Positions 8,098-16,247 of a stretch of 64,000 nucleotides of DNA are shown piece after piece (position 1 is the stretch's first letter; each line of letters starts with the position of its first letter). The notes beneath the pieces were generated by a model. The model was not told the origin of the DNA and did not search any database. It worked only from the letters and a program-made list of their open reading frames with translations. The DNA is taken from positions 4,081 to 68,080 of the forward strand of contig JBBIVX010000015.1 of NCBI GenBank assembly GCA_037439465.1, written 5' to 3'. The position numbers were made by a program, and so were the translations under genes. This DNA comes from Parasulfuritortus sp037439465. Lineage in GTDB: Bacteria > Pseudomonadota > Gammaproteobacteria > Burkholderiales > Thiobacillaceae.

Positions 8098-9990
8098 ATG
8101 TTCAGGCCGCTGCCGATGACCCGTGTCTTCCTCCTGTTTCTGGCCAGCGAGGCGCAGGATGCGGCCCTCTCGCTGGCCCGTCATGGCGCCTTCGGGCCTG
8201 CGGAGGAGGCAGACGCCGCCATGACCGAGATGACAGGGGCGGCCTACCGTGAAGTCTGGCTGGAGGCCGAGGCGCGCCTGAACAAGATCATGGCCTATTG
8301 CGATGGACACGCCATGGCACCGCTGCCGGAGGCGACGTTCGCCCCCAACCTGCGGGAATTACAGGGGGTCAATGCCAGGCTGCGCGAGCTTTGGCAGGAC
8401 TGCTCTGGTTGTCACGAGCTGGAACAGCGGCTGCAGGCGGAGCGAAAGCGCCTTGACGACCTGAGCGAGACCTTCGCACGTTTGCAGGCACTGGACCTCG
8501 ACCTGTCGCGTCTCATGCGGCTGGCCAGCCGCATGGACATTCGCCTCGGCCAGTTGCCGGCCATCAACGTGCAACGGCTGCGTGCAGCGTTGGCGCTGGC
8601 GGGCTATCTGTTACGACCATTCGAGGCGGCCGGTGACCAGGTTTTCGTGGTGGTCGCCGGCCTGCGCGCCGGGGCAGGACTGGGCAGTCTGCTGGCACAG
8701 GCAGGCTGGCGTGAACTGATCATCCCCGCCGAATTGCAGACTCGGCCCGAGACCGCCAGTCGCTATCTACAGAGTGAGCGGCAGCGCCTCGATGCCCTCG
8801 CCACCAGCCAGTGCGAGCTCAAGAACGAGAATTGGCGGCGGCATGGCGCGTGGCTGGCCCAGGCGCGTCTGTTGCTCGCTCTTGCCCGGCCCCTGGCGGA
8901 GGCCGCCGAGTACAGTCTGCGCGGTCACGGGCAGTTGGTGCGGTTCAGCGGTTGGGTGCCGCGCCGCGATGTGGGCCGGCTCACTGCCACCCTCGATGCC
9001 CGTTTCCAAGGCCGCTATCTGATCACGACGCGGCCACCGGCTGCCGCCGAGGCGGGCCGTGTCCCTTCACTGCTGCGTTACCCGCGCTGGCTAAAACCCC
9101 ATGCGGCGCTGGTGCGTCACTTTGGCGTACCCCGTTATGGCGAGTTCGACCCGACCTTGCTGTTGGCCGTTGCCTATCCGCTGCTGTTCGGCGCCATGTT
9201 CGGTGATGTCGGGCACGGTGCCGCGCTGCTGCTGATCGCGCTAGGCCTGAGCCGCGGCCTGACCTGGCTGCGGCCGTTGGTGCTGGCGGCGGGGGCGACT
9301 TCAGTGTTGTTCGGAATGTTCTATGGCAGCGTCTTCGGTTCCGAGGCGGTTATCACACCACTGTGGCAATCGCCCATGCATGACCCGGCCCGCTTGCTGA
9401 GCCTGGCCGTGTGGCTGGGGGTGGGGTTCATCAGCCTCACCCTGCTGATCAACCTATACAACCGGCTGAGCCTGGGCCGCTGGGAGGCAGCCTTGCTGGC
9501 GGGTGATGGTCTGGCCGGACTGGTTTTTTTCCTGGCGGCCACGCGCGCCCTGTACGGTCTCTTCGCCGGTGCCGGCCCAGGCCTGGAAAATGTCCTGACG
9601 GCGGCGTTCGCGCTGTCGCTGATCACTGCCGCCAAATGGACGGAAGTACGCGCCGGTCTGGGCGAGCGCCTACTGGTCGGTGTCGTCGAAAGTCTGGAAA
9701 CCGCCGTCAGCCTGTTTGCCAACACGCTTTCCTTTCTGCGCGTGGCGGCTTTCAGCCTCAATCATGTCGCTCTGGCGCTGGCCGTATTCACCCTTGCCGA
9801 CAGACTGGGCGGTAGCGGCCACTGGCTGGCGCTGGCGTTGGGCAATGCGGTTATCGTCGGTCTGGAGGGTGGCATTGTCGCCATCCAGGCCTTGAGGCTG
9901 ATGTATTACGAGGGTTTTTCGCGTTTCTTTGGCGGGGACGGCATTGAATTCTCGCCGTTGACATTGGCGCCCGGCGGACCAAAGACGTGA
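8098..9990 (+). CDS. ntpI: V/A-type ATPase membrane subunit I (a)
   Basis: 630 aa. The first half is a soluble, coiled-coil-rich arm that forms the collar of the peripheral stalk. From about residue 350 there are seven or so membrane helices, beginning after GEFDPTLLLAVAYPLLFGAM and GDVGHGAALL, a hallmark of the family. Helices near SLFANTLSFLRVAAFSLNHVAL contain the arginine that faces the proteolipid carboxylate. It provides the ion half-channels. The ATG at 8098 follows the subunit C stop (TGATATG). Length fits family members of about 620-660 residues. It ends 33 bp before the proteolipid gene. Confidence 0.95.
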   Translation: MFRPLPMTRVFLLFLASEAQDAALSLARHGAFGPAEEADAAMTEMTGAAYREVWLEAEARLNKIMAYCDGHAMAPLPEATFAPNLRELQGVNARLRELWQDCSGCHELEQRLQAERKRLDDLSETFARLQALDLDLSRLMRLASRMDIRLGQLPAINVQRLRAALALAGYLLRPFEAAGDQVFVVVAGLRAGAGLGSLLAQAGWRELIIPAELQTRPETASRYLQSERQRLDALATSQCELKNENWRRHGAWLAQARLLLALARPLAEAAEYSLRGHGQLVRFSGWVPRRDVGRLTATLDARFQGRYLITTRPPAAAEAGRVPSLLRYPRWLKPHAALVRHFGVPRYGEFDPTLLLAVAYPLLFGAMFGDVGHGAALLLIALGLSRGLTWLRPLVLAAGATSVLFGMFYGSVFGSEAVITPLWQSPMHDPARLLSLAVWLGVGFISLTLLINLYNRLSLGRWEAALLAGDGLAGLVFFLAATRALYGLFAGAGPGLENVLTAAFALSLITAAKWTEVRAGLGERLLVGVVESLETAVSLFANTLSFLRVAAFSLNHVALALAVFTLADRLGGSGHWLALALGNAVIVGLEGGIVAIQALRLMYYEGFSRFFGGDGIEFSPLTLAPGGPKT

Positions 9991-10023
9991 AGTATTCAGT
10001 ATAACGAACGCAAGGAGCTGAAC

Positions 10024-10371
10024 ATGACCTGGCTGATAGCACTGATGCTGTTTTGCGCGGTGGCGCCAATAACGGCAGGCCTCTTTCTGGAACGGCGGGC
10101 GCGGCCGGCCGCCCTGTCCGGCTGGGTCAAAGGTGGCCTGTTTACCACCTTCTTCGGCTTTGCCGTGGCCATGGGCGGGGTACTGTTCCTTGGTGTGCAG
10201 GAGGCGCTGGCGCAGGGCGCCAGCGCCCTGGGAACGGTGGGTGCCGCCGCCCTGGCGGTGCTCGCCGAGAAACCTGAGTTGTTTGGCAGGACCCTGGTCT
10301 ATCTCGGTCTGGCCGAAGGGATCGCCATCTACGGTTTGGTCATGTCTATCCTGATGCTGGGCAAACTGTGA
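10024..10371 (+). CDS. ntpK: V/A-type ATPase proteolipid subunit K (c-ring)
   Basis: 115 aa membrane rotor subunit. It begins with a hydrophobic leader-like helix (2-21), then a long Gly/Ala-rich helix (about 38-81), the polar loop AEKPELFG and a final helix with the ion-binding carboxylate Glu98 in YLGLAEGIAIYG. The C-terminal 40 residues align without gaps, by memory, to the Thermus thermophilus L subunit (loop plus LPETLVIFG, ending G-K/R-L), a leader plus two-helix hairpin, rather than to the four-helix Enterococcus NtpK. A good AAGGAG site precedes the ATG. One carboxylate per hairpin fits an enzyme able to make ATP; ion type (H+ or Na+) is not settled. Confidence 0.9.
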   Translation: MTWLIALMLFCAVAPITAGLFLERRARPAALSGWVKGGLFTTFFGFAVAMGGVLFLGVQEALAQGASALGTVGAAALAVLAEKPELFGRTLVYLGLAEGIAIYGLVMSILMLGKL

Positions 10372-10700
10372 AATCGGCCGCTGCCCGCCTGGTGGTTCTG
10401 GGCAGTGCCGGATTGACCGAGGGCTTCAGTCTGATCGGCGCCGAGGTCTATCCGGATGCCAATGCCGCCGATGTGGAAAAGGTGCTGGCCGAGTTGGCGG
10501 CCAGCCAGGCCTTGGCCCTGGTCTTGCTGGAGGCGCATCTGGCGCGCGGCGGCGAGTGGCTGACCCGGCTACGTAACGAAGGCGGCGGCATCGTGGTGAC
10601 GGAGCTGCCGGCACTGGCGGCGCCGGAGCGCTACATGCCCGCCGTGGATGCGGTGGTGAGCGCGTTGCTGGGCGCGCAGGCATTGCGGCCGGAGGACTGA
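10368..10700 (+). CDS. ntpG: V/A-type ATPase subunit F (central stalk tip)
   Basis: 110 aa with a GTG start that overlaps the stop of the proteolipid gene (GTGA). It has the CheY-like alternating beta/alpha fold of subunit F: a hydrophobic first strand (LVVLGSAG), SLIGAEVY, LALVLLEAHLA and IVVTELP. Subunit F binds the central stalk subunit D and modulates rotation. Function is supported mainly by size, fold pattern and position between K and E. It shares one base with the next gene (TGATG). Called NtpG in Enterococcus nomenclature. Confidence 0.85.
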   Translation: MKSAAARLVVLGSAGLTEGFSLIGAEVYPDANAADVEKVLAELAASQALALVLLEAHLARGGEWLTRLRNEGGGIVVTELPALAAPERYMPAVDAVVSALLGAQALRPED

Positions 10701-11350
10701 TGGACGGCGAGCTGCAGGTCGGCCAGCTGGAACAGGCGCTGAGGCAGCAGGCGGAGTCCCTGGTGCGGGAGCAATTGCAGAATGCCGAGGCCAGCTGTGC
10801 CCGCCTCCATGCCGAGAGCGAGGCCCGGCTGCAGCTGCGGCAGGAGCGCGAGATACTGGCCGCCAGGGAGGAGGCCGGGCAGATCGAGCGACGACGTTTG
10901 CAGGCCGCCGAGATTCATCTGGCGGCGGAACTCGATCGCCTGCGTTGGGCGCTGGTCGAAGCGGTGTTGGCCGGCGTCAGGCAGACCTTGCGGCAGACGA
11001 CGCAGGACCCGCAACGCTACCGGGAGATACTCCTGGCCATGTTTCATGCGGCGGCGGCACGTCTGCCCGCAGGCGATCTTGTGGTGGTGGCGGAGCCTGT
11101 CGGCCAGGCGCTGCTGGCGGCAGGGTGGGAACAGACGCTGGCGAGCGTCGCCCCCGGTCGGCGGGCGCGTCTCGAAGTAGCGCCGACCCCGGGTTCTGGT
11201 GGCATCAGGGTTTGCCTGGCGGATGGCAGCGCCTGTCTCGACCAGACTTTCGCGGCGAGACAGGAACGGCTGGCCGACGAGGTGTTCGCGGTCATCATGC
11301 AACGGCTGTTCGCCAACACGCCGGACATGGGGACGCTGATCCATGGCTGA
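10700..11350 (+). CDS. ntpE: V/A-type ATPase peripheral-stalk subunit E
   Basis: 216 aa. The first 90 residues are a charged coiled coil (QALRQQAESLVREQLQNAE onwards) and the rest is a compact domain ending in FAARQERLADEVFAVIMQRLF, the part of subunit E that contacts the catalytic hexamer. With the small 105-aa helical protein at the head of the operon it would form the peripheral stalk. The ATG overlaps the preceding stop by one base and the 3' end overlaps subunit A by 8 bp. Length is typical (about 190-220). Confident from context and coiled-coil layout. Confidence 0.88.
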   Translation: MDGELQVGQLEQALRQQAESLVREQLQNAEASCARLHAESEARLQLRQEREILAAREEAGQIERRRLQAAEIHLAAELDRLRWALVEAVLAGVRQTLRQTTQDPQRYREILLAMFHAAAARLPAGDLVVVAEPVGQALLAAGWEQTLASVAPGRRARLEVAPTPGSGGIRVCLADGSACLDQTFAARQERLADEVFAVIMQRLFANTPDMGTLIHG

Positions 11351-13145
11351 GGGTGAAATCCTCGCGATCAACGGCCCACTGGTGACGCTGGCGTTGCCCG
11401 AAACCCTCATGGGCGAGCAGGTGAGGGTGGGGAAGCTGGGTCTGGTGGGAGAGGTGATCGCCCGTGATGGCGGCTCGGCCCTTGCCCAGCTTTATGAAAA
11501 CAGCGACGGCCTGCGTCCGGGCGAGCCGGCGAAGGGATTGGGCCAGCCACTCTCGGTCGAGCTGGGTCCTGGTCTGCTCAACAATATTTTCGACGGCATA
11601 CAGCGCCCCCTGAACACCCTTTGGCAGGAGAGCGGCGATCGCCTCGCCCGCGGCAAGCAGGTCGAAGCCCTGGCACGCGACCGGCGCTGGTTGTTCAACC
11701 CGCTGCCGCGCCACACCGCCGGCAAGGCGGTGAACGGCGGTGACATAGTAGGGACAGTGGCGGAGACCGGCAGCGTCGAGCATCGCATCCTGGTTCCACC
11801 CGGCGTTGCCGGCGAATTGCTGGAGCTGGCGCCGGCCGGCGAGTACACGCTGGCAGACAGCATCGCCCGCATTCGACTGGCGAATGGTGACGTGCACAAA
11901 CTGGGACTCTCGCACCGCTGGCCGGTGCGTCAACCGCGTCCCTTCCGTCGGCGCGATGATGCGGTAGAGCCGCTCATCACCGGGCAACGCATCCTGGATA
12001 CCTTCTACCCCTTGCTCAAGGGCGGCAAGGCGGCCATTCCCGGCCCTTTCGGCGCCGGCAAGACCATGCTGCAACAACAGATCGCCCGCTGGTGTAACGC
12101 CGAGATCGTCATTTACGTCGGTTGCGGCGAACGCGGCAACGAGCTCACCGACGTGCTGGAATCCATGCCGAAACTGTGTGACCCGCATAGCGGCCGCCCC
12201 TTGATGGAACGGACGTTACTGGTGGCCAATACCTCCAACATGCCGGTGGTGGCGAGGGAGTCCTCCATTTACGTTGGCATCACCATCGCCGAGTATTTTC
12301 GCGACCAGGGCTACGACGTCGTGCTGGTGGCAGACTCCACCAGCCGCTGGGCCGAAGCCCTGCGCGAGGTCGCCGGCCGGCTCGGCCAGATGCCGGTGGA
12401 AGAGGGTTACCCGGCTTACCTCGGTTCACGTTTGAGCGCCTTCTACGAGCGTGCCGGGCGGGTGGAAACACTGGCAGGCGGGCACGGCTCGGTCACCCTC
12501 ATAGGCGCCATCTCGCCGCCCGGCGGCGACTTTTCCGAGCCGGTGACCAGCCACACCAAGGAGATCGTGCCGACCTTCTGGGCCTTGTCGAAGGAACTCG
12601 CCGATGCCCGTCACTACCCGGCCATCGACTGGCTGGAGAGTTATTCCGGTTATGTCGGCGATGCCGCCCGCTGGTGGGCGGCGGGCATCGATCCTGCCTG
12701 GGCGGGGATGCGGGCCGAGGCGCTGGCATTGCTGACCGAGTCGGAGGAACTGCAGCGTATCGTCAACCTGGTCGGCGTCGAGGCCCTGTCTTCCGAACAG
12801 CGCTGGGGTCTGGAGGCCGCCGCCCTCATCAAGGAAGGGTTGTTGCAGCAGTCCGCCATGGATGCGGTGGATGGTTATTGCCCGCCGGAAAAACAGGTCC
12901 TTCTGCTGGCGGCCATGTTGGCCATCCATAGTCAGGGTAGGCAATGGGTACGGCGGGGAGTGCCGGCCAACCGCCTGTTGCAATTGCCGATCATGAGTGA
13001 GGCGCGGCGCTGGAAGGGACGCTTTGGCGCCGATCAACTGGAGGCCCTGCGGCAGAGGATTGCCGCCATCCCGGCCTTGTTCGCCAGTCTGGAAGGGGAT
13101 TATGCGCCGGCCGGCGAGACTCCGGTGGTGGGCGAAGGGACATGA
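11343..13145 (+). CDS. ntpA: V/A-type ATPase catalytic subunit A
   Basis: 600 aa catalytic subunit. It has the N-terminal beta-barrel (INGPLVTL), the long non-homologous insertion typical of A subunits (about 115-190), the P-loop GPFGAGKT at 234-241 and the catalytic-Glu segment CGERGNELTDVLESMPKL at 261-278. DSTSRWAEALREVAGRL and GSVTLIGAISPPGGDFSEP further support V-type A rather than F1 beta. Length matches family members near 580-600. It overlaps subunit E upstream and subunit B downstream by a few bases, so A and B are translationally coupled. No inactivating change seen. Confidence 0.97.
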   Translation: MAEGEILAINGPLVTLALPETLMGEQVRVGKLGLVGEVIARDGGSALAQLYENSDGLRPGEPAKGLGQPLSVELGPGLLNNIFDGIQRPLNTLWQESGDRLARGKQVEALARDRRWLFNPLPRHTAGKAVNGGDIVGTVAETGSVEHRILVPPGVAGELLELAPAGEYTLADSIARIRLANGDVHKLGLSHRWPVRQPRPFRRRDDAVEPLITGQRILDTFYPLLKGGKAAIPGPFGAGKTMLQQQIARWCNAEIVIYVGCGERGNELTDVLESMPKLCDPHSGRPLMERTLLVANTSNMPVVARESSIYVGITIAEYFRDQGYDVVLVADSTSRWAEALREVAGRLGQMPVEEGYPAYLGSRLSAFYERAGRVETLAGGHGSVTLIGAISPPGGDFSEPVTSHTKEIVPTFWALSKELADARHYPAIDWLESYSGYVGDAARWWAAGIDPAWAGMRAEALALLTESEELQRIVNLVGVEALSSEQRWGLEAAALIKEGLLQQSAMDAVDGYCPPEKQVLLLAAMLAIHSQGRQWVRRGVPANRLLQLPIMSEARRWKGRFGADQLEALRQRIAAIPALFASLEGDYAPAGETPVVGEGT

Positions 13146-14536
13146 AAAGCATCGAATTTCGTACCGCCGCATCCATCCAGGGCGGGCTTCTGGTCATGCA
13201 TGGCGTGCCCGGCGTCGCCGCCGGCAGCCGCGTCAGCCTGCGCGATCATGCCGGCCGCCGGCGCAATGGACTGGTAATCCGCAGCGCCGCCGAGGCGGTG
13301 CTGGTGGAAGTGCTGGAGGGAACCGATTCACTCGATCTGGAACGCACCTGGGTGCGTTTTCTCGATGAGCCGTTTCGGCTGCCGGTGTCGCGCGACCTGC
13401 TCGGCCGCGTTTTCAACGGCGCTGGCCAGCCGCGTGACGAGAGGCCGCCCATCATCGCCGCCGACCGCCGCGACATCAACGGCGAGGTGCTGAACCCTGC
13501 TGCCCGCGCCTATCCGCGCGAGTTCATCCAGACCGGCATCGCCGCCATCGACGGCATGAACTCGCTGACGCGCGGGCAGAAGCTGCCGATCTTTTCCGGT
13601 GGCGGCCTGCCGCACAACCGGTTGGCGGCGCAAATCGTCCGCCAGGCCAAACTTCCGGGTGAGTCCGCCGGCAATTTCGTCGTGGTATTTGCCGCCATCG
13701 GCGTGTCCAGCGCCGACGCCCGTTTTTTTCTGGAGGATTTCGAGGAGTCCGGCGTGCTCAACCGGGTGGCGGTGTTTCTCAACCTGGCCGACGAGCCGGT
13801 CATCGAGCGGCTGCTGACCCCGCGTGCGGCGCTGACCGCCGCCGAATATCTGGCTTTCGACCTCGACCACCATGTACTGGTGCTGATGACCGACATGACC
13901 GCCTACGCCGAGGCCTTGCGCGAAGTGGCGGTGCTGCGTGGGGACGTGCCGGCGAGGAAGGGCTATCCCGGCTACCTCTATTCCGACCTGGCGGAATTGT
14001 ATGAGCGGGCGGGACGCATCAAGAACCGGCGCGGTTCCATCACCCTGATTCCCGTACTGTCGATGCCGGCTGACGACATCACCCATCCCATCGCGGACCT
14101 GACCGGCTACATCACCGAGGGGCAGATCGTGTTGTCGCGCGACCTTAACGGCCAGGGCATCTATCCGCCGGTGGCGGTGCTGCCATCGCTGTCGCGCCTG
14201 ATGAAGGACGGCGTCGGCAGGAATTACACCCGCGAGGATCATCCTTTCGTTGCCAGCCAGCTCTTCGCCAGCTATGCCCATGCCCTGGAGGTGCGCGGCC
14301 TGGCAGCCATCATCGGCAGCGAGGACCTGTCCGAGGGCGACCGCCGCTACCTCAGCTTCGCCGAGTCCTTCGAGCGGCGTTTCATCGGCCAGGGCGAGGA
14401 AGAGGACCGCAGCATCTCTGAAACCTTGAGCCTTGCCTGGGAATTGCTTTCCATGCTGCCGGCAGAGACATTGACGCGGGTCGGCGAAGAAATGCTGGCG
14501 CAGTATCACAAGCCCAGTGGCAAAGTTGCAGAGTGA
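13142..14536 (+). CDS. ntpB: V/A-type ATPase regulatory subunit B
   Basis: 464 aa non-catalytic nucleotide-binding subunit alternating with A in the hexamer. Recognisable features are LDLERTWVRFLDEPFRLPVS, DLLGRVFNGAGQP, the family signature QTGIAAIDGMNSLTRGQKLP, the degenerate P-loop FSGGGLPHN (no GKT, as normal for B) and VLMTDMTAYAEALREV. Length fits (about 460). It overlaps the end of A by 4 bp. A 59-bp gap separates it from subunit D. Confidence 0.97.
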   Translation: MKSIEFRTAASIQGGLLVMHGVPGVAAGSRVSLRDHAGRRRNGLVIRSAAEAVLVEVLEGTDSLDLERTWVRFLDEPFRLPVSRDLLGRVFNGAGQPRDERPPIIAADRRDINGEVLNPAARAYPREFIQTGIAAIDGMNSLTRGQKLPIFSGGGLPHNRLAAQIVRQAKLPGESAGNFVVVFAAIGVSSADARFFLEDFEESGVLNRVAVFLNLADEPVIERLLTPRAALTAAEYLAFDLDHHVLVLMTDMTAYAEALREVAVLRGDVPARKGYPGYLYSDLAELYERAGRIKNRRGSITLIPVLSMPADDITHPIADLTGYITEGQIVLSRDLNGQGIYPPVAVLPSLSRLMKDGVGRNYTREDHPFVASQLFASYAHALEVRGLAAIIGSEDLSEGDRRYLSFAESFERRFIGQGEEEDRSISETLSLAWELLSMLPAETLTRVGEEMLAQYHKPSGKVAE

Positions 14537-14595
14537 CAAAAGATCGCGCCCTTTTTTTGTTGGCATCTTTCGCGCCGTCGTTTACTTAGGTTCGT

Positions 14596-15222
14596 ATGAA
14601 GCTCCACGCCACCCCGACCAAGAGTTCGTTGCTGCGCCTCAGTCGCCAGGCCCGTTTTCTGGAGCAGGGACAGACCATGCTGGAGAAGAAGCGCGACCTG
14701 TTAAGGCGCCTGGTCTACGAACGCCTGGGTCAGTACCGCCGCTTGCGCGGCATCGCCGCACGCGAGCTGGAGGAGGCCTATCACTGGCTGGGCATCGTGC
14801 ACATGCGCATGGGCGGACAGATGCTGCGCCAGGCTGCGGTCGGCCTGAAGCCGGCGGTGACGGTGAAGATCGTCGCCCGTTCCAGCGTCGGCGTCGAATA
14901 TCCCAGTGTACAGGCCGAGGCCCTGCCGCTGCAGCCGGTAGGACTGATGTGGACTGACGTCAGCTTTGACGAGGCCCGCCTGAGTCTGCAGCAGCTGGCC
15001 GTCACCCTGGCACGCCTGGGCGAAGCGGAAAACGCGCTGTGGCGCCTGCTCGCCGCCAGCCGCAAGACCCAGAAACGGGTCAACGCCCTGAAATACAACA
15101 TATTGCCGCATTATCGTGCCACCTTGCGTTACATTCGCCAGGTGCTGGAGGAGGACGAACGCAACACCCTGTTCCAGATCAAGCGGTTGCGGCAGCGGCA
15201 GATTCGCAGTCTGATAGACTGA
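14596..15222 (+). CDS. ntpD: V/A-type ATPase central-stalk subunit D
   Basis: 208 aa, long antiparallel coiled coil of the rotor shaft. The N-terminus MKLHATPTKSSLLRLSRQ followed by LLEKKRDLLR-type helix (here MLEKKRDLLRRLVYE) and the C-terminus RRVNALKYNILP-like segment (KRVNALKYNILPHYRATLRY), then EEDERNTLFQIKRLR, are diagnostic for subunit D. It transmits rotation between the hexamer and subunit C plus the proteolipid ring. It closes the ATPase operon; no terminator is obvious in the 46 bp before the next gene, so read-through is possible. Confidence 0.95.
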   Translation: MKLHATPTKSSLLRLSRQARFLEQGQTMLEKKRDLLRRLVYERLGQYRRLRGIAARELEEAYHWLGIVHMRMGGQMLRQAAVGLKPAVTVKIVARSSVGVEYPSVQAEALPLQPVGLMWTDVSFDEARLSLQQLAVTLARLGEAENALWRLLAASRKTQKRVNALKYNILPHYRATLRYIRQVLEEDERNTLFQIKRLRQRQIRSLID

Positions 15223-15268
15223 ACTGACGCCAGGTTGGCCGATCACTAATCATTTGAGGAGATTCATC

Positions 15269-15772
15269 ATGTTGAGTGCACGCCATATTCCGTTACTGCT
15301 GGCCCTGTCGTTGACCGCTTTCGCCGACGCCGCCGACATGCCGGTCGTGGTGAAGATTCCCCGCCTCACCCTGGAGGCCGCCGACAAGATCGCCCAGGGT
15401 GCGGTCGAGGCCTGCCGCAAGCAGGGCATACAGATCGGTGTCACCGTAGTCGACCGCAGTGGTGACGCCATGGTGTTGCTACGCGACACCCTGGCGCCGA
15501 GGGTAAGTATCGAGATCAGCCGGCAGAAGGCCTACACCGCCGTCAATTTCAACGCCGCCCTATCCACCCTGGAAGGGCGGTATACCAAGCCCTTCTCGGT
15601 CGGTAAGGTGGAGGGACTGGTGTTCTCGGCCGGGGGCATCCCCATCGAAGCGGCGGGCAACATCGTCGGCGCGGTGGGCGTGTCCGGCGCCTCCAGCGGC
15701 GCACAGGATGAGGCCTGCGCCCTTGAGGGCATCAAGTCGATCCAGTTCGAGCTGGAATCGGCCAGCCTGTGA
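15269..15772 (+). CDS. Exported GlcG/HbpS-family (DUF336) protein
   Basis: 167 aa. A signal peptide (about 1-24, LLLALSLTAFADA) precedes a GlcG/HbpS domain with the typical LTLEAADKIAQGAVEACRKQ opening, VTVVDRSGDAMVLLRD and the glycine-rich GNIVGAVGVSGASSGAQDE near the end. Family members such as Streptomyces HbpS bind heme or sense redox stress, but many are uncharacterised. The ATG at 15269 follows TGAGGAG and is preferred over the upstream ATG at 15254. It sits 46 bp after the ATPase genes and 12 bp before a Nudix gene. The specific ligand here is unknown. Confidence 0.85.
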   Translation: MLSARHIPLLLALSLTAFADAADMPVVVKIPRLTLEAADKIAQGAVEACRKQGIQIGVTVVDRSGDAMVLLRDTLAPRVSIEISRQKAYTAVNFNAALSTLEGRYTKPFSVGKVEGLVFSAGGIPIEAAGNIVGAVGVSGASSGAQDEACALEGIKSIQFELESASL

Positions 15773-15784
15773 GCCTGCGCGGGA

Positions 15785-16216
15785 ATGGCCATGGTGCGCC
15801 AACCTTACCGATTTTCTGCTGGAATCGTGGTGGTCCGTCCGGTTGGCGGGAGCTGGTATTTTCTGCTGCTGCGCTGCTTTGATTACTGGGAATTTCCCAA
15901 GGGCGGGGTCGAGCCGGGCGAAACGCCGCTGGCAGCGGCCATCCGGGAAACGGCCGAAGAGACCGGTATCGATGACATCGTCTTCCGTTGGGGTGAGGCT
16001 TACCGCGAAACGGATCCCTATGGCCGGCCACTCAAGATCGCCCGCTATTATCTGGGGGAGAGCGCGCAGCAGCATATCGTTTTGCCCATTTCACCTACCC
16101 TGGGACGGCCGGAACATCACGAATGGCGCTGGGTGAGCGGCAACGGTGCCGCCCAGCTTCTGGGTCCCCGCCTGCAGGCCATTCTCGCCTGGGCGCAGGC
16201 GAGAATGGCCGCATGA
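15785..16216 (+). CDS. Nudix hydrolase
   Basis: 143 aa, single domain. A complete Nudix box is visible at about residues 40-62: GGVEPGE, then seven residues, then RETAEETGI, matching Gx5Ex7REUxEExGU with its metal-binding glutamates. FPKGGVEPGE and the aromatic-rich WYFLLLRCFDYWEFPKG resemble diadenosine tetraphosphate/NUDT2-type hydrolases, but substrate cannot be fixed by sequence. ATG codons at 15785 and 15791 are both possible. It lies between an exported DUF336 protein and nifJ on the same strand. Confidence 0.9.
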   Translation: MAMVRQPYRFSAGIVVVRPVGGSWYFLLLRCFDYWEFPKGGVEPGETPLAAAIRETAEETGIDDIVFRWGEAYRETDPYGRPLKIARYYLGESAQQHIVLPISPTLGRPEHHEWRWVSGNGAAQLLGPRLQAILAWAQARMAA

Positions 16217-16247
16217 ATTCAGCGCCGGGAGGCGCCGGGGAGGGTCG

